Assembly: GCA_001898145.1 (NCBI GenBank)
Contig: MKSR01000008.1
Location: forward strand, 496,001-560,000
DNA length: 64,000 bases
Source of the DNA: Dyadobacter sp. 50-39
Lineage (GTDB): Bacteria; Bacteroidota; Bacteroidia; Cytophagales; Spirosomataceae
Reading direction: 5' to 3'
The number at the start of each line of letters is the position of its first letter. Within the stretch, counting starts at the first letter, position 1. The notes under the pieces were generated by a model. That model was not told the origin of the DNA and did not search any database. It was given only the letters and a program-made list of their open reading frames with translations. Positions 48,701-56,830 of the stretch are shown here, in pieces. A program made the position numbers and the translations under genes.

Positions 48701-48725
48701 TTCTTCTAATTATTAAATGATAACA

Positions 48726-49340
48726 TTATTCGTTTGTATAACCGGCCGGTGCTTGTTCGCTACCTGTGATCAGGTTGAACTTGTTAATATTCTGCGATTG
48801 CAGGTTAGCCAATACGTCTTTGAACGCAGGGAATTTCGACAGATTGTCGCCCTTCAATGCAATACGTAGACCGCTATCTGCTTTACGCGCAGCATAAACC
48901 CAGTCTGCCAATTCGCTGGCGCCTGTGGAGTCAACCGGGATCCCTGGTTGCTTTACCTGGCTCATTTGCTCTTTCGGCATGTTCAACCAGGGCTTCAACT
49001 GATTCAGAGGCAAACCGAAGCTTGACTGCAGTGCAAACTTAGCTCGTTCAGCATCAGTGAATGTAATGCCTTTGGCCTGACCAATGTTGTCCAGCATCGC
49101 AGCGCGAGTAGGCTGGGCGTCAACACCAAAGAACACTTTCCCTGTTTTGTCAATGCTAATGACCATGATCTTATCATCTGGCACTTTGATCTGCGAAATC
49201 GATGTAGGTGTTGTAATCTCTGCATCGTTCGACTTAAAAGTCGCCGTCATAATGAAGAACGTCAAGAGCAAGAAGGCAACATCCGTCATGGCCGTCATAT
49301 CAGTATGCGGCGCATGTTTCTTAGGCCTTACCTTTCCCAT
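48726..49340 (-). CDS. exbD: ExbD biopolymer transport protein (first)
   Basis: 204 residues. The membrane helix has the essential Asp in MTAMTDVAFLLLTFFIM, after a short basic cytosolic start (MGKVRPKKHAPHTD). The periplasmic domain differs from the second ExbD, so the two may form a mixed dimer within the ExbB pentamer. The gap to exbB is 61 bp. Confidence 0.94.
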   Translation of the reverse strand: MGKVRPKKHAPHTDMTAMTDVAFLLLTFFIMTATFKSNDAEITTPTSISQIKVPDDKIMVISIDKTGKVFFGVDAQPTRAAMLDNIGQAKGITFTDAERAKFALQSSFGLPLNQLKPWLNMPKEQMSQVKQPGIPVDSTGASELADWVYAARKADSGLRIALKGDNLSKFPAFKDVLANLQSQNINKFNLITGSEQAPAGYTNE

Positions 49341-49401
49341 ACAAATATATAAGTTTTTTTTATATTAACGAAACTTCACTATAAAATAGTTCAGCGAACT
49401 A

Positions 49402-50241
49402 TTAATAATGTGCAGCAAAGTTCGACTGAAGGCTCATGCCAATTTCGTCGATGCTGTAAGTAAGATCGTCAACACGGCTGTTCAGGTAAGCATAAGAGAT
49501 TGTTGCGATAGCCGAAGTACCGATACCCAAAGCGGTATTGATAAGGGCCTCAGAGATACCAGTTGCAAGAGCAGCGGAGTCAGGTGAACCTGATGTACCC
49601 AAAGCCGCGAACGCCTTGATCATACCGATTACCGTTCCCAAAAGCGCCAAGAGGGTAGAAGCACCCGCCAGTGTAGCGATGATGGTAAGGTTTTTCTGAA
49701 GCATTGGAAGTTCAAGTGTAGTAGCTTCTTCGATCTCTTTCTGAAGAGCCGCCAGTTTTTGCTCTTTGTCGAGCGCAGTTTCAGTAGTCAACTGCTTGTA
49801 TTTCAACAGACCTGCTTTGATAACGTTACCAACAGATCCTTTTTGTTTGTCGCATTCTTTGATAGCCTCATCGATTTGGTTTTTGTCAAGCAGGCTTCTC
49901 ACTTTACGAACGAATGAATCGATGCTGCCTGTTCCGCTAGCTTTGCTCAAAGTGATCAGACGCTCGATTGTAAAGGTCAATACAACAAGGAAACATGTCA
50001 TCAAGATAGGTACGATAGGACCTCCCTTGTAAACGATTCCGTAGTAATCACCATCGATAGGGCCTTTTGCGTGATCACCATCTTTAAAGTGTTCGGGAGC
50101 ACCCAACACGAAAATGTAAACACAAAGTGCAATCGCAAAAAGGAGAGGGATTACCAATGCCGGGTTCAAACCGCCTTTGCCTTTAGTTGCTGCCGCAGCA
50201 GGCTTTGGAGCTGGTGCCGGACTTGTAGCTTTCTTTTCCAT
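49402..50241 (-). CDS. exbB: ExbB/TolQ/MotA-type proton channel protein
   Basis: 279 residues. An Ala/Pro/Lys-rich start (SPAPAPKPAAAATKGKGG) is followed by a membrane helix at about 28-46, another at about 78-98 (PILMTCFLVVLTFTIERL), and the paired C-terminal helices with LTIIATLAGASTLLALLGTVIGMIKAF (read in parts as ASTLLALLGTVIGMI) and GIGTSAIATISYAYL. It forms the channel pentamer that drives TonB. It is the first gene of a seven-gene operon exbB-exbD-exbD-tonB-X-pstS-like-TPR. Confidence 0.95.
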   Translation of the reverse strand: MEKKATSPAPAPKPAAAATKGKGGLNPALVIPLLFAIALCVYIFVLGAPEHFKDGDHAKGPIDGDYYGIVYKGGPIVPILMTCFLVVLTFTIERLITLSKASGTGSIDSFVRKVRSLLDKNQIDEAIKECDKQKGSVGNVIKAGLLKYKQLTTETALDKEQKLAALQKEIEEATTLELPMLQKNLTIIATLAGASTLLALLGTVIGMIKAFAALGTSGSPDSAALATGISEALINTALGIGTSAIATISYAYLNSRVDDLTYSIDEIGMSLQSNFAAHY

Positions 50242-50866
50242 CAGACTTACTTTTAAAGGTTAAATTGAGATTTTGGTTGTGAATTAAATAAAACTTTTGG
50301 TTTAAACTGGTTTTCGTAAAATAAAATTTTGAATGCTTTTCGGATAAACGACATCTACAAAAGTATGAGTTTTCCTTTTAAAAAAAAGCAAGCGTTTCGG
50401 CAGATTTTTTCTCAGATTTTTCTCCGAAACGGCACCGAATTGCATATTTTAAAGAATACCCTCCCTTCTATTTTTAGTAAATTTTCTAGTTTTAATACTG
50501 ATCCATAAGGATATACCGGACATACCGAAACCTCTATATAATTGCACTCTTTGCGTTCATATGTAACAACATGTTTTTTAGTGAGGAGAGTTGCGTTTCA
50601 AAATATTTCAAGATTACCTTAGAAAAGCAAATATTATTTTTCTCCTACTATGTGTCTTAACAACAATTTTAGATTTCGGTGACGGGGATTTCAGGCCGCA
50701 CCTTAAGTTTGACTAAATCAATCCGCGCCCTACCCCGTTTTTTTCGGCTTTGCAACCGCTCGTAACTTAATTTCCCGGAGCTTACCCCTAGCGGAATGAC
50801 AAAAATCCGGTAATTTTGGATTTCTGCGGATAGCATGTCTGTTAACTTAACAAATTCTTAAAATAC
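50242..50866. other. AT-rich divergent intergenic region, no gene
   Basis: 625 bp between exbB and gatC. No open frame above about 30 codons that looks coding. It holds the candidate exbB promoter, an inverted repeat CGTTTCGG/CCGAAACG at 50393-50400 and 50424-50431 whose loop contains two near-identical cagatttttt(t)ct units, and a TAATTTTG box at 50811-50818 that may be the gatC -7 element. Confidence 0.6.
50358..50392 (-). promoter_or_regulatory. Predicted exbB operon promoter
   Basis: Minus strand CTTG, a spacer of 23 bp and TACTTTTG. The -7 box is a full match, the -33 box is weak and the spacing slightly long. The leader would be about 110 nt. Confidence 0.45.
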
Positions 50867-51154
50867 ATGAAGATCGATCAGGAGTCGCTCAAAAAGATCG
50901 CGCACCTCGCACGATTGGAGATCAGGCCCGGGGAGGAAGCGGCTCTCCTACAAAGTATGGACTCCGTTCTCACGTGGATGGACCAGCTCAATGAAATCAA
51001 TACGCAGGGAGTGGAGCCTTTGACGCACGTGCTCGACGAAGAGAACAACTGGCGGGAAGACAAAGGTGCCAACACACTCACACGCGAGGACGCGCTCTTC
51101 AATGCACCTTCGAAAAACAGTACCTATATAATGGTCCCCAAAGTGATTGAGTAA
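50867..51154 (+). CDS. gatC: Aspartyl/glutamyl-tRNA amidotransferase subunit C
   Basis: 95 residues, the normal length. Family pattern: LKKIAHLARLEI near the start, MDSVLTWMDQLNEINTQGVEPLTHV in the middle (read as QLNEINTQGVEPLTHV), REDALFNAP, and the ending YIMVPKVIE. GatC is the small chaperone-like subunit of GatCAB, which converts misacylated Glu-tRNA-Gln and Asp-tRNA-Asn. gatA and gatB are not adjacent. Confidence 0.94.
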   Translation: MKIDQESLKKIAHLARLEIRPGEEAALLQSMDSVLTWMDQLNEINTQGVEPLTHVLDEENNWREDKGANTLTREDALFNAPSKNSTYIMVPKVIE

Positions 51155-51182
51155 GTATAGGACACAATGTCCTATACCTCAA
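51147..51182. terminator. Hairpin overlapping two convergent stop codons
   Basis: GTATAGGAC pairs perfectly with GTCCTATAC around acaat, and outer TTGAG/CTCAA can add to the stem. It covers the ends of gatC and of the nitrilase gene. There is no U-tract, so terminator activity is uncertain. Confidence 0.5.
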
Positions 51183-51970
51183 CAATGGATTTCAAAATCG
51201 TCTGCATCCGGCAATGCCGGGAAGCTGCGGCGGTAAACGGATAAATCCGTCTTCGACATATGGACGATCTTTTCGGTCTCCTGGCTTGCCAGCATTGCCA
51301 TAGGTTCGCCCAGGTAATCGAGCGCTACGGAATCTCCCCGGTATTCCAGCCCATTCATGTCGGTCCCAATGCGGTTGACGCCCACCACGTAACATTGGTT
51401 TTCGATCGCCCGCGCCTGCAAGAGCGCGCTCCACGCATGGGCGCGGCGCGTGGGCCAGTTGGCTACATATAATAGGATGTCGTAAGGATCTCGGTGCAGG
51501 TTACGGCTCCAAACCGGAAACCGCAGGTCGTAGCACACAAGTGGGCATAACTTCCAGCCTCTCCATTCCACTGTGAGCCGTACCTTGCCCGCCGTGTAAT
51601 GCTTGCGCTCCTCCCCCATTGTGAAAAGGTGCCGCTTATCGCTGTGTACATAACTGCCGTCCGGGCGTACGCACAGCAACCGGTTAAAAAAACTGCCCAC
51701 TTCATTTACTGCGAAGCTTCCCACCACTAATGCATTGTGCTGCTTGGCGATTTGCTTCATCCAGCGGGTGGTGGTGAAGTTCATCGGCTCGGCAAGCGCA
51801 GTACTCATCGTAAAACCGGTGTTGAACATTTCCGGAAGCACGATCACATCGACCGGCTCCGGCAATGCGGCCAGCTTTTCTTCAAAGGACGCAAGGTTGG
51901 CCGTCACATTTTCCCAATGCAGATCGGCCTGGACCAATGCAATGGAAAGGATTTCCTTATTTTCCTGCAT
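51179..51970 (-). CDS. Nitrilase-family amidohydrolase (YafV/omega-amidase-like)
   Basis: 263 residues. The Glu-Lys-Cys triad blocks are present: VLPEMFNTGF (Glu), KRHLFTMGEE (Lys) and LVCYDLRFPVW (Cys). The pattern resembles YafV/NIT2 omega-amidases, which hydrolyse alpha-ketoglutaramate and related omega-amides in metabolite repair. It is the last gene of ruvX-def-nitrilase, with a 25-bp gap to def. Confidence 0.9.
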   Translation of the reverse strand: MQENKEILSIALVQADLHWENVTANLASFEEKLAALPEPVDVIVLPEMFNTGFTMSTALAEPMNFTTTRWMKQIAKQHNALVVGSFAVNEVGSFFNRLLCVRPDGSYVHSDKRHLFTMGEERKHYTAGKVRLTVEWRGWKLCPLVCYDLRFPVWSRNLHRDPYDILLYVANWPTRRAHAWSALLQARAIENQCYVVGVNRIGTDMNGLEYRGDSVALDYLGEPMAMLASQETEKIVHMSKTDLSVYRRSFPALPDADDFEIHC

Positions 51971-51995
51971 GACCGAATATTATATGGATTGAAAC

Positions 51996-52583
51996 CTATC
52001 TGCGGCTTGGAAAACGCATGCGGTAATCGGCGTCTACGTTTCCTTTGGAAATATCGGTCAGTTTCTTCTTGATAAACTGCTTTTTGAGCGTCGGCAGGTA
52101 ATCCACGAACAACTTGCCCAGCAAATGATCGTACTCATGCTGGATAATGCGGGCGGCCATGCCGGAATAAGTTTCTTCATGCTCGTTCCAGTCGAGGTCG
52201 CGATAGCGGATCCGGAGCGTTTCGGGCCGGTACACATCCCCACGAATGCCGGGAATGCTCAGGCAGCCTTCCTCAAAGGCCCATTCCTCTCCGGTTTCTT
52301 CCAGGATCTCTGGATTAATGAAGGCCTTTTTAAAATCGACCAATGACAGATCCGGCTCGTCGTCCTCATCGTCTTCATCCCTTTCGGCAAACGGCGTACC
52401 GTCGACGACGAAAATGCGGATATTCAGACCGATCTGCGGGGCTGCAAGTCCCACGCCGTTCGCGCCATGCATGGTTTCGAACATATCCTCCGAAAGTTTC
52501 TTCAAATCCACTTCATCTTTTTCGATAAAACGGGTTGGCTTTCTCAGGATCGGGTCACCGTATGCAACTATTGGATAAATCAT
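51996..52583 (-). CDS. def: Peptide deformylase
   Basis: 195 residues. The three active-site motifs are intact: GVGLAAPQIG (43-52), EGCLSIPG (105-112, metal Cys) and QHEYDHLLG (148-156, metal His pair and Glu). The enzyme removes the formyl group from new proteins. Between motifs 1 and 2 there is an acidic insertion (ERDEDDEDDEPD, residues 68-78 or so). It is in a probable operon with ruvX upstream (48-bp gap) and the nitrilase gene downstream. Confidence 0.96.
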   Translation of the reverse strand: MIYPIVAYGDPILRKPTRFIEKDEVDLKKLSEDMFETMHGANGVGLAAPQIGLNIRIFVVDGTPFAERDEDDEDDEPDLSLVDFKKAFINPEILEETGEEWAFEEGCLSIPGIRGDVYRPETLRIRYRDLDWNEHEETYSGMAARIIQHEYDHLLGKLFVDYLPTLKKQFIKKKLTDISKGNVDADYRMRFPSRR

Positions 52584-52631
52584 GCTTATTAAAACTTTTG
52601 CTACCTATATAATATGTACTACTTACAAATT

Positions 52632-53045
52632 CTACCTCCTGCTCTCCATGAACGACTGCAATATAATCGTGGCGCTTACTTTATCGATATTGCCCTTCTC
52701 TCGCCTGTCGCTTTTCTTCGACCCTGCGGCGATCATGGATTGTAGTGCCATCGAGGAAGTGAACCGCTCGTCGTGCAAATGCACCGGGATCTCGGGAAAC
52801 GCCTTTTGCAATGTCTTCACAAATGCTGTTACCCGCCCTGCATTCTCGCTGTCGGTATTGTCGAGCTTTTTGGGCATTCCTACCACAAAGGCCTCCACCT
52901 CCTCTGCCGATGTGTATTTTTTCAGGAAATCGGAGAGCTGATGCGTGGGAACCGTATCGAGCGCGGTTGCGATAATTTTCAACGGATCTGTAACGGCTAT
53001 TCCGCTGCGTTTGGAACCGTAATCGATCGCCAGGAGACGTGGCAT
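52632..53045 (-). CDS. ruvX: Putative pre-16S rRNA nuclease / Holliday-junction resolvase-like RuvX
   Basis: 137 residues from the ATG at 53045; the frame opens upstream to 53138, but the RNase H fold start (RLLAIDYGSKRSGIAV) must be near the N-terminus. Other marks are VGMPKKLDNTDSE, VHLHDERFTSSMA and DKVSATIILQSFM. YqgF/RuvX processes the 5' end of 16S rRNA in E. coli; the resolvase role is debated. Divergent from recJ. Confidence 0.93.
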   Translation of the reverse strand: MPRLLAIDYGSKRSGIAVTDPLKIIATALDTVPTHQLSDFLKKYTSAEEVEAFVVGMPKKLDNTDSENAGRVTAFVKTLQKAFPEIPVHLHDERFTSSMALQSMIAAGSKKSDRREKGNIDKVSATIILQSFMESRR

Positions 53046-53123
53046 GGGCTTAAAATATGTTAATAGTTTGCAAAGATAAGACCTTTCGGTTAGCTTTTCC
53101 CGATCGATCACCCGATTGCACAT

Positions 53124-53159
53124 TTTGGCTGTAAGCATTGCGGAATCCGATTATCTTTG
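53124..53159 (+). promoter_or_regulatory. Candidate recJ promoter abutting the start codon
   Basis: TTTG, a long 24-bp spacer and TATCTTTG at 53152-53159. The -7 box ends only 4 bp before the recJ ATG at 53164, so transcription would begin at or near the start codon. The spacing is longer than consensus, so this is tentative. Confidence 0.35.
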
Positions 53160-53163
53160 CCCT

Positions 53164-54876
53164 ATGATTGAAAAGCGCTGGATACACCACCCTTCCTTTA
53201 ACTCTGAACAAGAACAGGTTGCACAGAGACTTGCCGAGTCCCTTAAAGTAAGTCCCTCGCTGGCAACACTTTTGGTTCAGCGCGGCATTCTGGATTTCGA
53301 TCAGTCCCGCGACTTTTTCCGCCCCGAAATCAGGCACTTGCACGATCCGTTTCTGATGGCCGATATGGAAAAGGCTGTGGAACGCCTGATACTTGCGATC
53401 GACTCCAATGAGAAAATACTGGTTTACGGAGATTACGATGTGGATGGTACTACTTCCGTCGCTATGTTCTATGGTTTTCTCAAAAAGATTTATCCCAATC
53501 TCGACTATTACATTCCCGATCGGTACGAGGAAGGCTACGGCGTTTCCTGGCAAGGCGTCGATTGGGCGGAAGCCAATGGCTATACATTAATCGTAACCCT
53601 CGACTGCGGCGTCAAATCCGTGGATAAGGTAACCGCAGCCCTCGAAAAGGGTATCGACTTCATCATATGCGACCACCACCGGCCCGGCGACGAACTTCCG
53701 CCAGCTGTGGCCGTGCTGGACCCCAAGCGGAACGACTGCTTGTATCCCTATAAAGAGCTCACAGGATGCGGAGTAGGTTTCAAGCTGTTACAGGCATTTT
53801 GTATGAAACAGGGCCTCGATCCTGAAACACTGTACGACTATCTCGATCTCCTGGTTGTTAGCATTGCCTCCGATATTGTGCCTATTACCGGTGAAAACCG
53901 CGTTCTGGCATTTTACGGCCTGCAAAGGCTAAACGCGCAGCCGCGGACCGGCATCAAGGCGTTAATCCAAATTTCGGGAATCAGCGGGGCGCTGGATATT
54001 ACCAATGTGGTTTTCGGGCTTGGGCCCCGCATTAATGCGGCCGGGCGGATCAAGCACGCGAAAGAGGCTGTAAGATTGCTGCTTTCCGAGATTGAGGAAG
54101 AGGCCATAGCATTCGCGGAGGAAATCAACAAGCACAACAGCGAACGCCGCAATTTCGATTCGAGCATTACCGAGCAGGCACTTTTCATGATCGAAAACGA
54201 CGAATGGTTTTCCAATGCGAAAAGTACCGTATTATATAAGGAAGACTGGCACAAAGGGGTGATCGGGATCGTAGCGAGCCGCTGCATTGAAAAATACCAC
54301 CGCCCCACGATCATCCTCACCCAGTCGCACGGGAAGGCTGCCGGTTCTGCACGTTCCGTACCGGGTTTCGATGTGTACGAGGCTATTGAGGAATGCGCGG
54401 ATCTGTTGGAACAATATGGCGGGCACACTTTTGCTGCGGGCCTCACATTGCCGCTGGACAATGTCGAAGCATTTCGTATGCGGTTCAATGAAATCGTGAG
54501 CAGCCGCATTCAGCCCGACCAGCTGGTACCGATGATCAACGTGGACATGTTGCTGGAACTGGAAGCGATTACTCCGAAATTTTACAATATCCTTCGTCAG
54601 ATGGGTCCTTTCGGACCGGGAAATATGACCCCGGTTTTTGAGTCACGGAACATTACGCTCGTGGGCCGGCCGATGTTGATGAAGGAAAAGCATATCAAAT
54701 TTGATGTGAAGCAAAACTACTCAGCCGTGTTTACGGCTGTGGGCTTCGGAATGGGGCATTTTTACCCGGATATTGTCAACGGAAGACCGTTTTCAATCTG
54801 CTATTGCCTTGAAGAGAACAATTTCCGCGACAAGAAAACATTGCAGCTGTCGTTGAAAGACATTAAGCTGCATTGA
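53164..54876 (+). CDS. recJ: Single-stranded-DNA-specific exonuclease RecJ
   Basis: 570 residues from the ATG at 53164 (the frame extends to 53116 without conserved sequence). DHH motifs: GDYDVDGTTS, LDCGVK, DHHRPGDELPPA and VLDPKRNDC. The DHHA1 motif GGHTFAAGLTL lies near residue 420, followed by an OB-fold end. It degrades single-stranded DNA 5' to 3' in recombination and repair. lptB follows after 18 bp. Confidence 0.96.
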   Translation: MIEKRWIHHPSFNSEQEQVAQRLAESLKVSPSLATLLVQRGILDFDQSRDFFRPEIRHLHDPFLMADMEKAVERLILAIDSNEKILVYGDYDVDGTTSVAMFYGFLKKIYPNLDYYIPDRYEEGYGVSWQGVDWAEANGYTLIVTLDCGVKSVDKVTAALEKGIDFIICDHHRPGDELPPAVAVLDPKRNDCLYPYKELTGCGVGFKLLQAFCMKQGLDPETLYDYLDLLVVSIASDIVPITGENRVLAFYGLQRLNAQPRTGIKALIQISGISGALDITNVVFGLGPRINAAGRIKHAKEAVRLLLSEIEEEAIAFAEEINKHNSERRNFDSSITEQALFMIENDEWFSNAKSTVLYKEDWHKGVIGIVASRCIEKYHRPTIILTQSHGKAAGSARSVPGFDVYEAIEECADLLEQYGGHTFAAGLTLPLDNVEAFRMRFNEIVSSRIQPDQLVPMINVDMLLELEAITPKFYNILRQMGPFGPGNMTPVFESRNITLVGRPMLMKEKHIKFDVKQNYSAVFTAVGFGMGHFYPDIVNGRPFSICYCLEENNFRDKKTLQLSLKDIKLH

Positions 54877-54894
54877 GATGAACTGAAACGAACA

Positions 54895-55626
54895 ATGATA
54901 CTAAGAACCGAAAACCTCGTGAAGAAATACGGGGTTCGTCTTGTTAATAATAATGTAAGCTACCAGGTAGAGCAGGGTGAGATCGTGGGGCTGCTGGGAC
55001 CGAACGGTGCCGGTAAAACAACCTCCTTTTACATGGCCGTGGGATTGGTGAAACCCAACAGCGGCAAAGTGTACCTGGACGATAAGGACATTACCAACCT
55101 GCCCATGTACAAGCGCGCTCGCCTGGGCCTAGGCTACCTCGCGCAGGAAGCTTCGGTATTCCGTACCCTGACAGTCGAAGAGAATATTAAAGCGGTTCTC
55201 GAAATGACGGATCTTTCGAAAGCGGATCAGAAACAAAAGGTAGAGGAGCTGATTGAAGAGTTTCACCTCGGGCATGTCCGCAAAAGTAAAGGGATGGTGC
55301 TTTCGGGAGGCGAGCGCCGCCGGACAGAAATCGCTCGGTCATTGGCTGTCGACCCGAAATTCATCTTGCTCGATGAGCCGTTCGCGGGTGTGGACCCGAT
55401 CGCGGTGGAAGATATTCAGAGCATTGTCGCGAAACTGAAACACAAGAATATCGGCATTCTCATCACCGATCACAATGTTAATGAAACCCTTTCGATTACC
55501 GACCGGGCGTATCTGCTGTTCGAAGGAAAGATACTGAAACAAGGAACCGCCGAAGAATTGGCCGAGGACGAGGTAGTGCGTCGCGTTTATCTGGGACAGA
55601 ATTTCGAGCTGAAAAGGAAGATCTGA
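54895..55626 (+). CDS. lptB: LPS export ABC transporter ATPase LptB
   Basis: 243 residues. Walker [13 protein letters not shown], the LptB-type segment [13 protein letters not shown] (Q-loop), signature [16 protein letters not shown], Walker [14 protein letters not shown], and H-loop ITDHNV. It powers extraction of lipopolysaccharide from the inner membrane with LptF and LptG, which are not in this window. Likely co-transcribed with recJ. Confidence 0.95.
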   Translation: MILRTENLVKKYGVRLVNNNVSYQVEQGEIVGLLGPNGAGKTTSFYMAVGLVKPNSGKVYLDDKDITNLPMYKRARLGLGYLAQEASVFRTLTVEENIKAVLEMTDLSKADQKQKVEELIEEFHLGHVRKSKGMVLSGGERRRTEIARSLAVDPKFILLDEPFAGVDPIAVEDIQSIVAKLKHKNIGILITDHNVNETLSITDRAYLLFEGKILKQGTAEELAEDEVVRRVYLGQNFELKRKI

Positions 55627-55725
55627 ATGTCTCCAGCATAGAAAAGGGAACGCTCAGGCGGCACTCCCTCTCTTACAATTATTCACCATGAACTGTATTA
55701 CTAGTCAAAAAGTGTAACAGCAATG

Positions 55726-55866
55726 CTACTTTTTGGGGCACTTCTTACAATGCTTGCCCTTCTTTTTGTACTTCTCACAACACTTCTTAAAAACGCACTC
55801 AGTGCTCTCTTCGAAGCTTTTCATCCAGAAGCATCCTTGCTCTGATCCTGCATTGTAATCACTCAT
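55726..55866 (-). CDS. Cys/Lys-rich microprotein
   Basis: A 46-codon frame, too short for ordinary ORF cut-offs. It has six Cys: one in EQGCFWMKSF, one in STECVFKK, then a CC pair (KKCCEKYKKKGKH) and two more in HCKKCPKK. Alternative in-frame ATGs at 55881 and 55887 add five or seven residues. The composition (many Lys, paired Cys) suggests a metal- or nucleic-acid-binding peptide; no signal peptide. A full-consensus promoter lies just upstream (55905-55935), strong support for a real gene. I believe similar short peptides exist in Bacteroidota but cannot name the family. Confidence 0.62.
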   Translation of the reverse strand: MSDYNAGSEQGCFWMKSFEESTECVFKKCCEKYKKKGKHCKKCPKK

Positions 55867-55904
55867 TGTAAAAGCGCTCATCCACATTGCCGTTAAAACT
55901 GAGG

Positions 55905-55935
55905 CAAATATATTACCTATTTAGAATGATTCAAA
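55905..55935 (-). promoter_or_regulatory. Predicted promoter of the Cys/Lys-rich microprotein
   Basis: Minus strand TTTG (55935-55932), a 19-bp spacer and TATATTTG (55912-55905), a perfect match to TTTG-N19-21-TAnnTTTG. The predicted start site is near 55900, giving a leader of about 10-35 nt depending on the ATG used. Confidence 0.7.
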
Positions 55936-56005
55936 TTTTACAGCAAATTGTTTTGAATAAATCTAAATAACTAATCGGCTTATTTGGGTCACTTCGTTTG
56001 CCACG

Positions 56006-56051
56006 ATTAAAAAACTCCGATCACCTCATGACAAATTAGCCGGGGTGATCG
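56006..56051 (-). terminator. Intrinsic terminator
   Basis: Minus strand CGATCACC pairs with GGTGATCG around an 18-base loop, then gag and T6. It begins 9 bp after the stop of the secreted protein gene at 56060. Confidence 0.75.
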
Positions 56052-56059
56052 ATTGAAAA

Positions 56060-56761
56060 TCAGGGGATTTTTTCCCAGATCTCATGAATGGGTTTTCCGT
56101 CGCTGCTCTTGCCGCTATGATCCCAACGGCCATTTTCAAGCTTATGGTTAAATGAAAGCGAAGATCCGACGCGGTTGTTGTCCTTGGAGAAAAACTGGAT
56201 ATTTTCGGTGTACTTACCGTCTTTCACGGTGTAAGTGCCACCGCCGGTTGCATAAAATCCTTTCATCCCGGGATCGATCGCGAACCATTGAAACCGCGTT
56301 TTGGAAAGCAATTTCAACGTTTTTCGGGTACCCGTCTGGTGTATCGGCACGAGCGTTCCCTGCCCGTTATCCCGCTCTGTAATGTGCCACGCGCCGGCCA
56401 TCGGCACGTTCGTAGCGTCGTCGACGCGCATCCACACCATGGCTTCCTCATAACGCAATGTGAGGATATCGTTTTTTACGCTCACGGTGAATTCAATGGG
56501 AATACCGATTTTCGCCGTATCCGCCGAATTAAACTCGGGCGTGTAGGTCATTTTATCACCATTCATAGTGAATGGGCCGCCTTCGGTTCGTTCAAAATAC
56601 TTGTTACCGATACTGTAAGAGGCGATAACGAGATAATTATCTGCCACAATGAGCGTCGAAGCACTGCCCGTCGGCTCCTGCGACTTCCAGGCTCCTTTGG
56701 GAACCTGAGCCAACGTGAGGAAAGAAATCAGTAAAAAGGCGGTTGTCAGTATATGTTTCAT
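56060..56761 (-). CDS. Secreted protein of unknown function (two-repeat, lipocalin-like)
   Basis: 233 residues from the ATG at 56761, which starts a signal peptide (LTTAFLLISFLTLAQ). Two related beta-rich halves can be seen: the first around GAWKSQEPTG to FTMNGDKMTYTPEF, the second around GAWHITERDNG to GTYTVKDGKYTENIQF. Each starts with a G-A-W and has a G-x-Y/F-T block followed by a polar strand, as in lipocalin-like domains (DUF4488-type is possible). It may bind a small ligand in the periplasm. Monocistronic with its own terminator; recO lies 70 bp upstream in the same direction. Confidence 0.72.
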   Translation of the reverse strand: MKHILTTAFLLISFLTLAQVPKGAWKSQEPTGSASTLIVADNYLVIASYSIGNKYFERTEGGPFTMNGDKMTYTPEFNSADTAKIGIPIEFTVSVKNDILTLRYEEAMVWMRVDDATNVPMAGAWHITERDNGQGTLVPIHQTGTRKTLKLLSKTRFQWFAIDPGMKGFYATGGGTYTVKDGKYTENIQFFSKDNNRVGSSLSFNHKLENGRWDHSGKSSDGKPIHEIWEKIP

Positions 56762-56830
56762 TGCATTCGGTTTTGATGGAGTTACCATATACGTTATCAA
56801 AATTATGCCAATTTCAATCCGAAGCAATTT

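Noticed and set aside
50575-50665. A 29-codon plus-strand frame in the exbB-gatC gap
   Set aside because: No promoter at the right place, AT-driven composition and no recognisable features.
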